Assembly: GCF_040219615.1 (NCBI RefSeq)
Contig: NZ_JAVJSE010000038.1
Coordinates: forward strand, 248,001-312,000
Reading direction: 5' to 3'
DNA: 64,000 bases
DNA from: Thalassobaculum_A sp040219615
GTDB lineage: Bacteria; Pseudomonadota; Alphaproteobacteria; Thalassobaculales; Thalassobaculaceae
Numbering within the stretch: position 1 is the first letter of the stretch; each line of letters starts with the position of its first letter. Of this stretch, positions 43,995 through 52,302 are shown piece by piece. Below the pieces are notes generated by a model that saw only the letters and a list, made by a program, of their open reading frames with translations, searched no databases and was not told the origin of the DNA. Position numbers and translations under genes: made by a program.

Positions 43995-46133
43995 TCAGCC
44001 TTCGACCCGGGCGAAGTCCGCCACCCGGCCCATCTCACCGCGCACCCGGGCCAGCAGCCGCAGGCGGTTGACCCGCAGGTCCGCGTCATCGGCGTTCACC
44101 GTGACCTTCTCGAAGAACGCGTCGATCGGTGCGCGCAGGGTCGCCAGCGCCGCCATCGCGCGGGCGAAGTCCTCGACCTTCAGCGCCGACTCGATCTCCG
44201 GCTCGACCGCCTCCAGGGCGGCGTTGAGCGCCGACTCCTCGGGCTGAACCAAGCGGTGCGCCTCGGGTTCCGCCACGTGCGACACCCCGTCCTTCTTCTC
44301 CTCGGCCCGCAGGATGTTGGAGGCGCGCCGGAATCCGGTCAGCAGGTTGGCGCCGTCCTCGGTGCCGAGGAAGTCGGCCAGCGCATGGACCCGGGCCAGC
44401 AGCCGGACCAGATCGTCCTCGCCGCCCCCGGTCGAGCGGTCCAGCTCGAACACCGCGGCGATCAGGTCGTGCCGCACGCCCTGCTCGCGCAGATGCACCT
44501 TCAGGCGGTCGGCGAAGAACGCCAGCAGGTCCGCCGCCACCGACAGCTTGCCGGCACTCGCGGCGACCTCGGCGGGCAGCCGGCCGAGCGCCGACTCGAA
44601 CAGCTCCACCAGCGGCAGCCGCAGGTCGTTCTCGATGATCAGGCGGATCACGCCGAGGGCGGCCCGGCGCAGCGCGAACGGATCCTTGGACCCGGTCGGC
44701 TTCTCGTCGATCGCGAAGAACCCGACCAGCGTGTCGATCTTGTCGGCCAGCGACACCGCCACCGAGACCGGCGCGGTCGGGCAGCGGTCGGACGGGCCGA
44801 GCGGCGAGTAGTGCTCGGCGATCGCCTCCGCCACCGCGGCGTCCTCGCCGGCATCCAGGGCGTAGTAGCGGCCCATGACGCCCTGCAGCTCCGGGAACTC
44901 GCCGACCATGCCGGTGGTCAGGTCCGCCTTGCACAGCGTCGCCGCGCGCCGCACCTGGTCGCCGTCGGCGCCGATCCGGCGGGCGATCTCGACCGCCAGC
45001 TGGGCGAAGCGCTGGACCTTGTCGGCCATGCTGCCCAGGCGCTCGTAGAACTTGACGTCGCGCAGGGCCTCGCGGCGGTCCGCCAGCGGGGTGCGCCGGT
45101 CCTGGTCCCAGAAGAACTTGGCGTCCGACAGGCGGGCCCGCAGCACCTTCTCGTTGCCGGCCACGATGGTGGCGTCGCGCTTCGGCTCGCTCGCCATGTT
45201 GGCGACCACCGCGAACCGGTCGGCCAGCGCACCGTCCGGGGTCTCCAGTGCGAAATACTTCTGGTGGCTGCGCATCGAGGTGACCAGCACCTCCTTCGGC
45301 ACGCCCATGAACTGGTCGTCGATGCGGCCCAGCATCGGCACCGGCCACTCCACGAGGCCGCACACCTCCTCCAGCAGGCCCGGGTCGCCCTTGAACACCA
45401 GCCCGGCCTGCTTCGCCAGCGCGGCGACGCCGTCGGCGATGACCCGCTTGCGCTCATCGCGGTCGAGGATCACGTAGGCGTCCTTCAGTTTCGCCTTGTA
45501 GTCGGCGAAGGACTCCACGGCGAAGGCGTCCGGCGCCAGGAAGCGGTGCCCGCGCGTGGTGTTCGACGCGTGGATCGTGCCCTCGGGCGTCGGCGCGTGG
45601 ACTTCCTCCTTCGTGCGAATCAATTGGAAGTCCAGAGCCAGCGGCTTGCCGTCGACGATCGCGAGAATTCCGTGCAACGGCCGCACCCAGCGGAAGTCGT
45701 TGCGCCCCCAGCGCATCGACTTCGGCCACGGCATGTCCGAGATCGCCTCGAACAGCAGGTAGGGCAGATAGGTTTCGAGCGCCGAGCCGGCGACATGACG
45801 CACTGCAAAGTAGAAATCGCCCTTGTCGGTCGAGCGGACCTCGGCCTGCTCCACCGAATTCAGCCCGGCGGCGTTCAGGAACCCCTGCACCGCCTTCCCC
45901 GGCGAGCCGACCTTCGGTCCCTTGCGCTCCTCCGTCTGGTCCGGCTGGCGGGCCGGCAGGCCGCCGACCGCCAGCGCCAGGCGGCGCGGCGTGACGTGGG
46001 CCTCGGCCGACTCGAAACCCAGGCCGCCGGCCTTCAGCTTGGCGGTCACCAGCCCCTTAAGGTCCTCGGCGGCGCGCGCCTGCATGCGCGCCGGGATCTC
46101 CTCGGAGAACAGTTCGACGAGCAGGTCAGCCAT
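43995..46133 (-). CDS. glyS: Glycyl-tRNA synthetase beta subunit
   Basis: A 712-aa protein. The N-terminus MADLLVELFSEEIPARMQ and the block LPYLLFEAISDMPWPKSMRWG are hallmark GlyS sequences, and the C-terminus is a DALR-type anticodon domain. It works with GlyQ as an alpha2-beta2 enzyme charging tRNA-Gly. The ATG overlaps the GlyQ stop by 8 bases (46126-46133), ensuring balanced translation. Confidence 0.97.
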   Translation of the reverse strand: MADLLVELFSEEIPARMQARAAEDLKGLVTAKLKAGGLGFESAEAHVTPRRLALAVGGLPARQPDQTEERKGPKVGSPGKAVQGFLNAAGLNSVEQAEVRSTDKGDFYFAVRHVAGSALETYLPYLLFEAISDMPWPKSMRWGRNDFRWVRPLHGILAIVDGKPLALDFQLIRTKEEVHAPTPEGTIHASNTTRGHRFLAPDAFAVESFADYKAKLKDAYVILDRDERKRVIADGVAALAKQAGLVFKGDPGLLEEVCGLVEWPVPMLGRIDDQFMGVPKEVLVTSMRSHQKYFALETPDGALADRFAVVANMASEPKRDATIVAGNEKVLRARLSDAKFFWDQDRRTPLADRREALRDVKFYERLGSMADKVQRFAQLAVEIARRIGADGDQVRRAATLCKADLTTGMVGEFPELQGVMGRYYALDAGEDAAVAEAIAEHYSPLGPSDRCPTAPVSVAVSLADKIDTLVGFFAIDEKPTGSKDPFALRRAALGVIRLIIENDLRLPLVELFESALGRLPAEVAASAGKLSVAADLLAFFADRLKVHLREQGVRHDLIAAVFELDRSTGGGEDDLVRLLARVHALADFLGTEDGANLLTGFRRASNILRAEEKKDGVSHVAEPEAHRLVQPEESALNAALEAVEPEIESALKVEDFARAMAALATLRAPIDAFFEKVTVNADDADLRVNRLRLLARVRGEMGRVADFARVEG

Positions 46134-47076
46134 TGTTGCGGCGCTCCCGCTTCGTCCGTTCCCAGTCGGCCTTCCAGGCCGTGCTGGTCTCCACCCACTT
46201 CTCGCAGCACGCCTTGGCCAGCGCCCGCACCCGGCCGATATAGGCCTGGCGCTCGGTCACGCTGATCACGCCGCGGGCGTCCAGCAGGTTGAAGCTGTGG
46301 CTGGCCTTCATGCACTGGTCGTAGGCCGGCAGCGGCATCGGCTTGTCGGCCGCCAGCAGCATCTGGCAGGTCCGCTCGGCGTCCTGGAAATGCCGGAACA
46401 GGGTCTCGGTGTCGGAGAACTCGAAGTTGAAGGTCGAGAACTCCAGTTCGGCCTGCTTGTAGACGTCGCCGTAGATCTTGCCGCCCTGGTCCTTCGGCAC
46501 CCCGTCCCAGTCCAGGTCGTAGATGTCGTCGACGCCCTGGATGTACATGGCCAGCCGTTCCAGGCCGTAAGTCAGCTCCAGGCTGACCGGCGCGCAGTCG
46601 ATGCCGCCGACCTGCTGGAAGTAGGTGTACTGCGACACCTCCATGCCGTCGCACCAGACCTCCCAGCCGAGGCCCCAGGCGCCGAGCGTCGGGCTCTCCC
46701 AGTCGTCCTCGACGAACCGGATGTCGTGCTCCATCGGGTCCAGCCCGAGGGCGCGCAGCGAGCCGAGATAGAGCTCCTGGCTGTCGATCGGCGACGGCTT
46801 GATGAGCACCTGGAACTGGTAGTAGTGCTGCAGCCGGTTCGGGTTCTCGCCGTAGCGGCCGTCGGTCGGCCGGCGCGACGGCTGAACGTAGGCGGCCTTC
46901 CAGATGTCGTCCGGCCCCAGCGACCGCAGGGTGGTCGCCGGATGGAAGGTGCCCGCCCCGACCTCCATGTCGTAGGGCTGCAGGATCACGCAGCCCTTGC
47001 TCGCCCAATAGGTCTGGAGCGTCAGGATCAGGTTCTGAAAGGCGAACCGGCTGTCCGGTCTGTCGCCGTCGGGCAT
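46126..47076 (-). CDS. glyQ: Glycyl-tRNA synthetase alpha subunit
   Basis: A 316-aa class II catalytic subunit. It begins with FQNLILTLQTYWASKGCVILQPYDMEVGAGTFHPATTLRSLG, which carries class II motif elements, and has QPSRRPTDGRYGENPNRLQHYYQFQV. Length is usual. A promoter-like pair lies 45-75 bases upstream on the minus strand. The gene is first of glyQ-glyS-ppdK. Confidence 0.97.
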   Translation of the reverse strand: MPDGDRPDSRFAFQNLILTLQTYWASKGCVILQPYDMEVGAGTFHPATTLRSLGPDDIWKAAYVQPSRRPTDGRYGENPNRLQHYYQFQVLIKPSPIDSQELYLGSLRALGLDPMEHDIRFVEDDWESPTLGAWGLGWEVWCDGMEVSQYTYFQQVGGIDCAPVSLELTYGLERLAMYIQGVDDIYDLDWDGVPKDQGGKIYGDVYKQAELEFSTFNFEFSDTETLFRHFQDAERTCQMLLAADKPMPLPAYDQCMKASHSFNLLDARGVISVTERQAYIGRVRALAKACCEKWVETSTAWKADWERTKRERRNNG

Positions 47077-47122
47077 GTCACGACTCGCACGTCACGATTC
47101 ATGGCGCTTTCGCGGGTGCGAG

Positions 47123-47151
47123 AAACTAGACGCCGGGGTCGCTCGAATCAA
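47123..47151 (-). promoter_or_regulatory. Possible sigma-70-type promoter of glyQS
   Basis: On the minus strand TTGATT (47151-47146) and TAGTTT (47128-47123) are spaced by 17 bases, about 50 bases upstream of the glyQ ATG. The -10 match is weak, so this is tentative. Confidence 0.3.
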
Positions 47152-47168
47152 GCGGACTCACGGCCGCA

Positions 47169-47390
47169 CGCAGGGCAATCGGGTGAACGGTGTCGAGGTC
47201 GGCAGCCCGTCGCTTCGTGGCTCCCGGAGCCGTCCGCTGACGCGGACTCTCCGGGATGACGATGGAAAGGGCGGAGCAAGTCACTGCAGTCGGCGGGTTC
47301 GCTCCCACTCTCGTCATTCCGGAGGGAGCGCGACAGCGCCCGGCTCCGGAACCCACCCGCCGCTCCTATGCTTCACCCGATTGCCCTGCG
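47169..47390. repeat. Extragenic palindromic repeat (copy 5) with perfect 19-bp terminal inverted repeats
   Basis: CGCAGGGCAATCGGGTGAA at 47169-47187 and its exact complement at 47372-47390 cap the element. Inside are GTCGCTTCGTGGCTCCCGG, CCGGGATGACG, CGTCATTCCGG and CCGGAACCCAC, the same arms as in the other copies. It fills most of the 350-base gap between glyQ and the AEC transporter. Other copies lack visible 19-bp caps. Confidence 0.8.
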
Positions 47391-47426
47391 GCCGCACGCC
47401 TTGGCCGGTATCCGGCGGGGCCCGGC

Positions 47427-48365
47427 CTATCCGGCGAGGCTACTGAGCAGCCACACCGTCAGCGGCAGGGTGACGAACGCAACTGCGGTCTGGACGGTGA
47501 TGATCGTCGCCATCAGCGGGGCGTCGCCACCCATCGCCCGGGCCAGGGTGTAGCCGGACGCCGCCGTCGGCACCGCGCCGAACAGCCCGGCGACCACCGC
47601 CGCCATCGGCGACAGCTCCATCCACAGCGCCAGCGCGACCAGCACCGCCGGGAACACCACCATCTTGCCGGCGATCGACAGCAGCGCCGGGCCGACCGAG
47701 GCAGTCATCTCGCGCACCCGGATGTTGGCGCCGACGCACAGCAGCACCACCGGCAGCGCCGCCTGGCCGAGGATCTCGGCGACGTCGTGCAGCACCGGGA
47801 TGGTGCCGACCCCGGACAGGTTCACCGCGATGCCGGCGAACACCGACACCAGCAGCGGGTTGCGCGCCAGGTCGCGGGCGATCGCCCGGGCCAGCCCGAT
47901 CCCGCCGGCGGCCGGGCCGCGGGTCATGGCGACCATCAGCGAGACCACGACGATGTTGGTCACCGGGATCAGCAGCGCGGTCGCCAGCGCGGCCATCGCC
48001 AGCCCCTCGGCGCCGAACAGCCGCTCGGCGGCGGCCAGCGCGATGAAGGTGTTGTGCCGGGCCGCGCCCTGCAGCACCGAGGTCGCGGTCGGCCCGGGCA
48101 GCCGGAACACCGCGCTCGACAGCAGCGCGAAGCCGACCGCCGCCGCGAAGCCGCCGAGGATCACCACCGCATAGCCCTCGATCAGGTCGCCCGACAGGGT
48201 GATCGTCGAGGTCTTGAAGAACAGCAGGCTCGGGAACAGCACCCAGTAGACCAGCTTGTCGTTCAGGTTCCAGAACTCGACCGACGGGATGCCGCCGCGC
48301 CGCAGCCCGTGGCCGAGAACGATCAGCAGGAAGATCGGGGCGATCGACAGCAGGATCGCGACCAT
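47427..48365 (-). CDS. AEC family transporter (auxin efflux carrier-like permease)
   Basis: A 312-aa, about ten-helix permease. N-terminal helix LLSIAPIFLLIVLGHGLRR, then FWNLNDKLVYWVLFPSLLFFKTS, and the central block VNLSGVGTIPVLHDVAEILGQAALPVVLLCVGANI are typical of the AEC family (MdcF/YfdV-like), which move small organic anions such as malonate. A small reading frame lies 24 bases upstream in the same direction. No malonate genes are visible. Confidence 0.87.
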   Translation of the reverse strand: MVAILLSIAPIFLLIVLGHGLRRGGIPSVEFWNLNDKLVYWVLFPSLLFFKTSTITLSGDLIEGYAVVILGGFAAAVGFALLSSAVFRLPGPTATSVLQGAARHNTFIALAAAERLFGAEGLAMAALATALLIPVTNIVVVSLMVAMTRGPAAGGIGLARAIARDLARNPLLVSVFAGIAVNLSGVGTIPVLHDVAEILGQAALPVVLLCVGANIRVREMTASVGPALLSIAGKMVVFPAVLVALALWMELSPMAAVVAGLFGAVPTAASGYTLARAMGGDAPLMATIITVQTAVAFVTLPLTVWLLSSLAG

Positions 48366-48389
48366 GGCGGCTCCGGGATGCGGCGGCGG

Positions 48390-48548
48390 TCAGCGCGGCC
48401 GGTGGCGCTGCAATACCGCCCGAAGCCGGTGCCGGTCGATCCCCGACACGCGCGCCGCGCACTCGATTTCCGGCGGCGGCGGGCCGACCGCGCGGCGCAG
48501 GCTGTCGACTATTCCAGCTTCGAGGATGTTGGAAGAGCGTGCCATCAT
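48390..48548 (-). CDS. Possible small protein upstream of the AEC transporter
   Basis: A 52-codon frame (starting MMARSSNILEAGIVDSL) preceded by AGGGGG. The C-terminal half (PPPEIECAARVSGIDRHRLRAVL) could form a small helix-turn-helix-like hairpin. Codon bias is acceptable and the frame is packed against the AEC gene, but the short length and lack of recognised similarity keep this tentative. Confidence 0.4.
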   Translation of the reverse strand: MMARSSNILEAGIVDSLRRAVGPPPPEIECAARVSGIDRHRLRAVLQRHRPR

Positions 48549-48645
48549 GATGTACCCCCTGGCCGTCAGTTTAGCGCCATCGCCCGGACCGGGCACCTGT
48601 CGCTAGTGCCGCCGACGGCATCCGGGACCGATAAGGGAGGCGCGA

Positions 48646-49278
48646 ATGGCCGGGTGGATGGGCTGGCTCGACCTGCTGGGCGTGGCGGTGTTCGCCGCGA
48701 CCGGCGCCCTGGTGGCGTCCCGCAAGCAGATGGACCTGATCGGTTTCGGCCTGATGGCGACCGCCACCGGAATCGGCGGCGGAACCCTGCGCGACGTGCT
48801 GCTGGGCCGCCCGGTGTTCTGGATCGCCGACGGCCGCTACCTGGCGGTCTGCCTCGGCATCGCCGTGCTGGTCTTCGTCGGCGCCCATGTCGTGCAGCGC
48901 CGCTTCGTGGTCCTGCTGTGGGCCGACGCCGTCGGCATCGCGGCCTATGCCGTGATGGGGGCCGAGCTCGGCCTGCGGGCCGGTGCGGTCGCCCCGGTCG
49001 CAGTGGTGCTGGGCGTCATGACCGCGACCTTCGGCGGGCTGATCCGTGACGTGCTGTGCCAGGAGACCCCGCTGATCCTGCGGCGCGAGGTCTACGCCAC
49101 GGCGGTCGCCGCCGGCGCCGGCACCTATGTCGCGATGCTCGCCCTCGGCGCCGACAAGCCGGCTGCCGCGGCAGCCGGCTTCCTGGTCGGCTTCGCGATC
49201 CGGGCCGGCGGCATCGCCCGCGGCTGGTCGCTCCCGACCTACCGGCCCAGGCCGGGGCGGGACTACCCGGTCGAGTAG
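48646..49278 (+). CDS. TRIC-type cation channel family protein (UPF0126/YicG-like)
   Basis: A 210-aa membrane protein with two homologous halves of three helices. The signature glycine-rich loops are GIGGGTLRDVLLGRPVFWI in the first half and TFGGLIRDVLCQETPLIL in the second. Relatives form homotrimeric K+/cation or possibly glycine-permeable channels. ATG at 48646 follows GGGAGGCGCGA. It is divergent from the AEC/small ORF pair. Confidence 0.9.
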   Translation: MAGWMGWLDLLGVAVFAATGALVASRKQMDLIGFGLMATATGIGGGTLRDVLLGRPVFWIADGRYLAVCLGIAVLVFVGAHVVQRRFVVLLWADAVGIAAYAVMGAELGLRAGAVAPVAVVLGVMTATFGGLIRDVLCQETPLILRREVYATAVAAGAGTYVAMLALGADKPAAAAAGFLVGFAIRAGGIARGWSLPTYRPRPGRDYPVE

Positions 49279-49428
49279 CGGGTGGCGCACGACCGCGTGA
49301 GCCGGTGCTGCCAGGCGCCCGCACCGCCACCATATATCTCCGAGAGCCGGAGCCGCCCGGACGCGTAGATCCGGATCCGTAGGGCACCGAGAGCGGCTTC
49401 AGGCATTGGTCTCAGGAGAGGCCATGCG

Positions 49429-49704
49429 ATGACGACCGTGCTGATATTCCTGACCCTGCTCGGCTGCGACGACGCCATCCGGGCCTGCGACGTGCTCGCG
49501 ATGCCGTCGGAGCACTGGGAGTCCCGCGCCGACTGCCAGCAGGCCGCCGAAGCGCTGCTCGAACGGTCCCTGGACCGGCCCTATCCCAGCCTGGTCACGC
49601 AGTGCGGGACGGTCGAGGAGACCGTATCGTTCCTGGAGTCCGTCAGCCCGCCCGAGCACCGTGCGACGGCGGTCCGGGCGTTCCTGTCTTCGGCCGGGCA
49701 ATAG
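49429..49704 (+). CDS. Small hypothetical exported protein
   Basis: A 91-aa protein. A short hydrophobic N-terminus (TVLIFLTLLGCDD) resembles a signal or lipoprotein leader but is unusually short. The body has five cysteines in total (near residues 13, 20, 36, 59 and the leader Cys counted), so disulphides are possible. AGGAGAG precedes the ATG at 49429. The family is not recognised. Confidence 0.62.
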   Translation: MTTVLIFLTLLGCDDAIRACDVLAMPSEHWESRADCQQAAEALLERSLDRPYPSLVTQCGTVEETVSFLESVSPPEHRATAVRAFLSSAGQ

Positions 49705-49729
49705 GCCGGGCAGTCCGGCGCGGGGTGCC

Positions 49730-49755
49730 GGGACCGCCGCTCCCACGGCGGCCCC
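49730..49755. terminator. Hairpin between convergent genes
   Basis: GGGACCGCCG (49730-49739) pairs with CGGCGGCCCC (49746-49755) with one G-T pair and a 6-base loop, between the small exported protein and the haem peroxidase ends. No U-run, so termination in either direction is only likely, not certain. Confidence 0.45.
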
Positions 49756-49770
49756 GACGGCCGATCTCCG

Positions 49771-51318
49771 CTACTTCCGGACATCGGCGAACCGGATGAT
49801 GTCGGCCAGCGACGACACCACGGCCGTGCTGTCGCCGGCGGTGATGGCGATGCCGATGCCGGTCACCGCCGGGTGGTGCTGGTTGCGCAGGTAGCTGTTC
49901 GGATCGGCCTTCAGCAGGCCGACGACGGTCTCTGCGACCAGGCGGCTGCCGACTGCGCCGAGCGTCCTGCCGCCAGCCTGCACCTTGGCTTCCTGCAGGA
50001 TGTAGTACCAGAGCGGCGTCCGCTTCTCGAAGCCCCCGGTACGGATCGCCTGGGCGATGTTGTCGTCGTCGCCGAGCACCTCCGGCTCGGACAGCGGCTG
50101 GATGCCCATCTGCTCGGCGACCGCCTGCCCGGTCGGAATGCTGAACAGGTGGCCGCGCAGAAGGTTTCGCTGGGTCAGGTGCGACATCATCGCGGTGTCC
50201 GGCAGGCCGTCGAAGCCGAGCCGGAACAGCCCGAGTGCCAGCCGCGGGTCGATCAGCCGGGTGGACTGCGGCCCCCCGAACACGTCGGCGCGCAGGTCGA
50301 CGAAGTTCCGCCAGGCGACCACGTTCTTCGGCTTCAGCCGGCGGTCGACCCCGAGCAGGCTGTCGTCGCCGCGGTCGCGCCTCGGCTCCAGGATGTCGTT
50401 GATGTCGCGGGTGACGTCGTCGTTCAACTTGTAGAACGGCCGGATCATGGAGTGCGCGAAGCGGAAGCCCGCCACCGAGAACTCCAGCGGCATGAACACC
50501 GCGCCGCCGTTGGCCGCCGGGCTGTAGAACCGCGGCCCGTTCATGACCGTGTCTTCGACGATCGAGGGATCGCAGACCCGCATCAGGAAGTCGTTGACCA
50601 CGGCATACTGGTAGGCCCAGCGCACCAGACGTCGGGCCTGGCTGTAGCGGCCCTGGACGGTGCTGCCGTGCAGGCCGTCGAACACCCTGTTGTTGAACGC
50701 CAGCATGGTGGCGTGCAGTTGGCTGACGATCAGGTTCTCGTCGTTGCGCTCGTCGGCGATCTGGGCGACGCCGTCCCGCCGCGGCAGGTCCAGGTAGCGC
50801 CCGGGGCCGCGCTCCACCAGCAGCCGCAGGTCCTTGTAGAAATGGTCGGAGCGGGTGACCACGCCGTCCTGCGCCGCGCCGGCGTCGATCAGGCTCGGCC
50901 CGTCGCCGTAGACGCTGTCCAGGTCGAGTTGCGGGCGGCGGGCGTTGAACACCCTGGTCACCACCTCGGCCGGCGGCAGCGGCGCGAGGCCGGGGTTGAT
51001 GTTGCCACGGCCGTCGGAGATCGACAGCCCGCCGTCGCCGGCCTCGCGGTCGGTCCGGGCGGTCAGGTCGTGGTCGATGAACTGCCCGAAATAGGTGAAC
51101 CCGGCCGGGATATCGGAGTCGAACTCGGTCGTCGGGTGATCCTGGGTGCCCGGATCCGCCATCGCGGTGCCGAGCGCCAGCAGCCCGTCGATCGTCCGCT
51201 GGGTCGCCGGCAGCAGGCATCCGGGCGAACCGGCCGCATCTCGGAACATGTAGCCGAAGGGTGTGCAGAACAGCACCTGGCCCTCGCCGGTCACCCCGGT
51301 CGCGTGGCTGGTCTTCAT
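49771..51318 (-). CDS. Animal-type haem peroxidase
   Basis: A 515-aa member of the peroxidase-cyclooxygenase superfamily. The distal FGQFIDHD carries Gln79 and His83, DLDSVYG is the Ca-loop-like segment (132-138), RNDEN (191-195) follows, and the proximal haem ligand His289 is in FRFAHSMI. No signal peptide is evident (it starts MKTSHATGVTGEG), so it is either cytoplasmic or secreted by an unusual route. Bacterial members oxidise halides or lipids; the substrate is unknown. It stands alone, divergent from a lipid-oxidation group. Confidence 0.9.
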   Translation of the reverse strand: MKTSHATGVTGEGQVLFCTPFGYMFRDAAGSPGCLLPATQRTIDGLLALGTAMADPGTQDHPTTEFDSDIPAGFTYFGQFIDHDLTARTDREAGDGGLSISDGRGNINPGLAPLPPAEVVTRVFNARRPQLDLDSVYGDGPSLIDAGAAQDGVVTRSDHFYKDLRLLVERGPGRYLDLPRRDGVAQIADERNDENLIVSQLHATMLAFNNRVFDGLHGSTVQGRYSQARRLVRWAYQYAVVNDFLMRVCDPSIVEDTVMNGPRFYSPAANGGAVFMPLEFSVAGFRFAHSMIRPFYKLNDDVTRDINDILEPRRDRGDDSLLGVDRRLKPKNVVAWRNFVDLRADVFGGPQSTRLIDPRLALGLFRLGFDGLPDTAMMSHLTQRNLLRGHLFSIPTGQAVAEQMGIQPLSEPEVLGDDDNIAQAIRTGGFEKRTPLWYYILQEAKVQAGGRTLGAVGSRLVAETVVGLLKADPNSYLRNQHHPAVTGIGIAITAGDSTAVVSSLADIIRFADVRK

Positions 51319-51524
51319 GGCTCTCGCCTCCTCGCTCGGGTGAGCCCGCCATCGGCGCGCCGCCCACCGCCGTTAACCATGTTCGGACGGTGCGGCCCGG
51401 TTCGTGATTCCAGCGTGAGCGCAGCGTTGCCGGGCGGCGGTTCCCGGCGCGGCGACCACGGTTTGCGCGGGCCACCGCACCCGGCTATGACTCGCCGCAC
51501 GCTGCGACCGATGGAGACCGCGCC

Positions 51525-52295
51525 ATGACCGACGCCCCCGCCCGCTTCGGCGACCTCACCGGCAAGACGGTTTTGGTGACCGGCGCCAGCCAGGGGCTCG
51601 GCGCCGGGTTCGCGACGACATTGGCCGCGGCCGGGGCGAAGGTCGCCCTGGCGGCCCGCCAGACCGGCAAGCTGGCCGACCTGCAGACACGCATCGAGAA
51701 CGCCGGCGGCACCGCCCACGCGGTCGCCATGGACGTCACCGACGCCGGCTCGGTCCGCGCCGGCTTCGACGCCGCCGAGGCCGCGCTCGGCCCGGTCGAC
51801 GTGCTGGTCAACAACGCCGGGATCGCGATCCCGAAGCCGTTCCTGGAGGTCACCGAGGCCGACTGGGACGCGGTGCTGGACACCAACCTGAAGGGCTGCT
51901 TCCTGGCCGGCCAGGAGGCGGCGCGGCGCATGGCCAAGAGGGACGGCGGCTCGATCATCAACATCGCCAGCGTGCTGGGCCAGCAGGTGATCGGCCAGCT
52001 CGCCAGCTACTGCGCGTCCAAGGCCGGGCTGATCCACCTGACCAAGGCGATGGGGCTGGAGCTGGCGCGGGTCGGGGTACGGGTGAACGCCATCGCCCCC
52101 GGCTACATCGAGACGCCGATCAACGCCGAGTTCTTCCACAGCCCGGCCGGCGAGAAGCTGGTCAAGGGCATTCCGCAGCGGCGGCTCGGCCGGGAGAACG
52201 ACCTGGACGGCGCCCTGCTGCTGCTGGCGTCCGACGCCTCGCGCTACATGACCGGGACGGTGGTAACCGTCGACGGCGGCTTCCTGCTGGGGTGA
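51525..52295 (+). CDS. Short-chain dehydrogenase/reductase
   Basis: A 256-aa classical SDR. TGASQGLGAGF is the cofactor loop, NNAGIAIP follows, and YCASK is the catalytic pair with the Ser in NIASVLGQQ. The C-terminus VVTVDGGFLLG is standard. Seven bases separate it from the acyl-CoA dehydrogenase gene, so it probably acts in the same lipid or branched-acid pathway, for example as a 3-hydroxyacyl-CoA or 3-ketoacyl reductase. Confidence 0.9.
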   Translation: MTDAPARFGDLTGKTVLVTGASQGLGAGFATTLAAAGAKVALAARQTGKLADLQTRIENAGGTAHAVAMDVTDAGSVRAGFDAAEAALGPVDVLVNNAGIAIPKPFLEVTEADWDAVLDTNLKGCFLAGQEAARRMAKRDGGSIINIASVLGQQVIGQLASYCASKAGLIHLTKAMGLELARVGVRVNAIAPGYIETPINAEFFHSPAGEKLVKGIPQRRLGRENDLDGALLLLASDASRYMTGTVVTVDGGFLLG

Positions 52296-52302
52296 CACAA
52301 CG

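Noticed and set aside
41176..44247. 1023-codon plus-strand frame opposite PPDK
   Set aside because: Shadow of the complete ppdK and the glyS 3' end on the minus strand; the translation is low-complexity Arg/Gly/Asp/His-rich with no domain.
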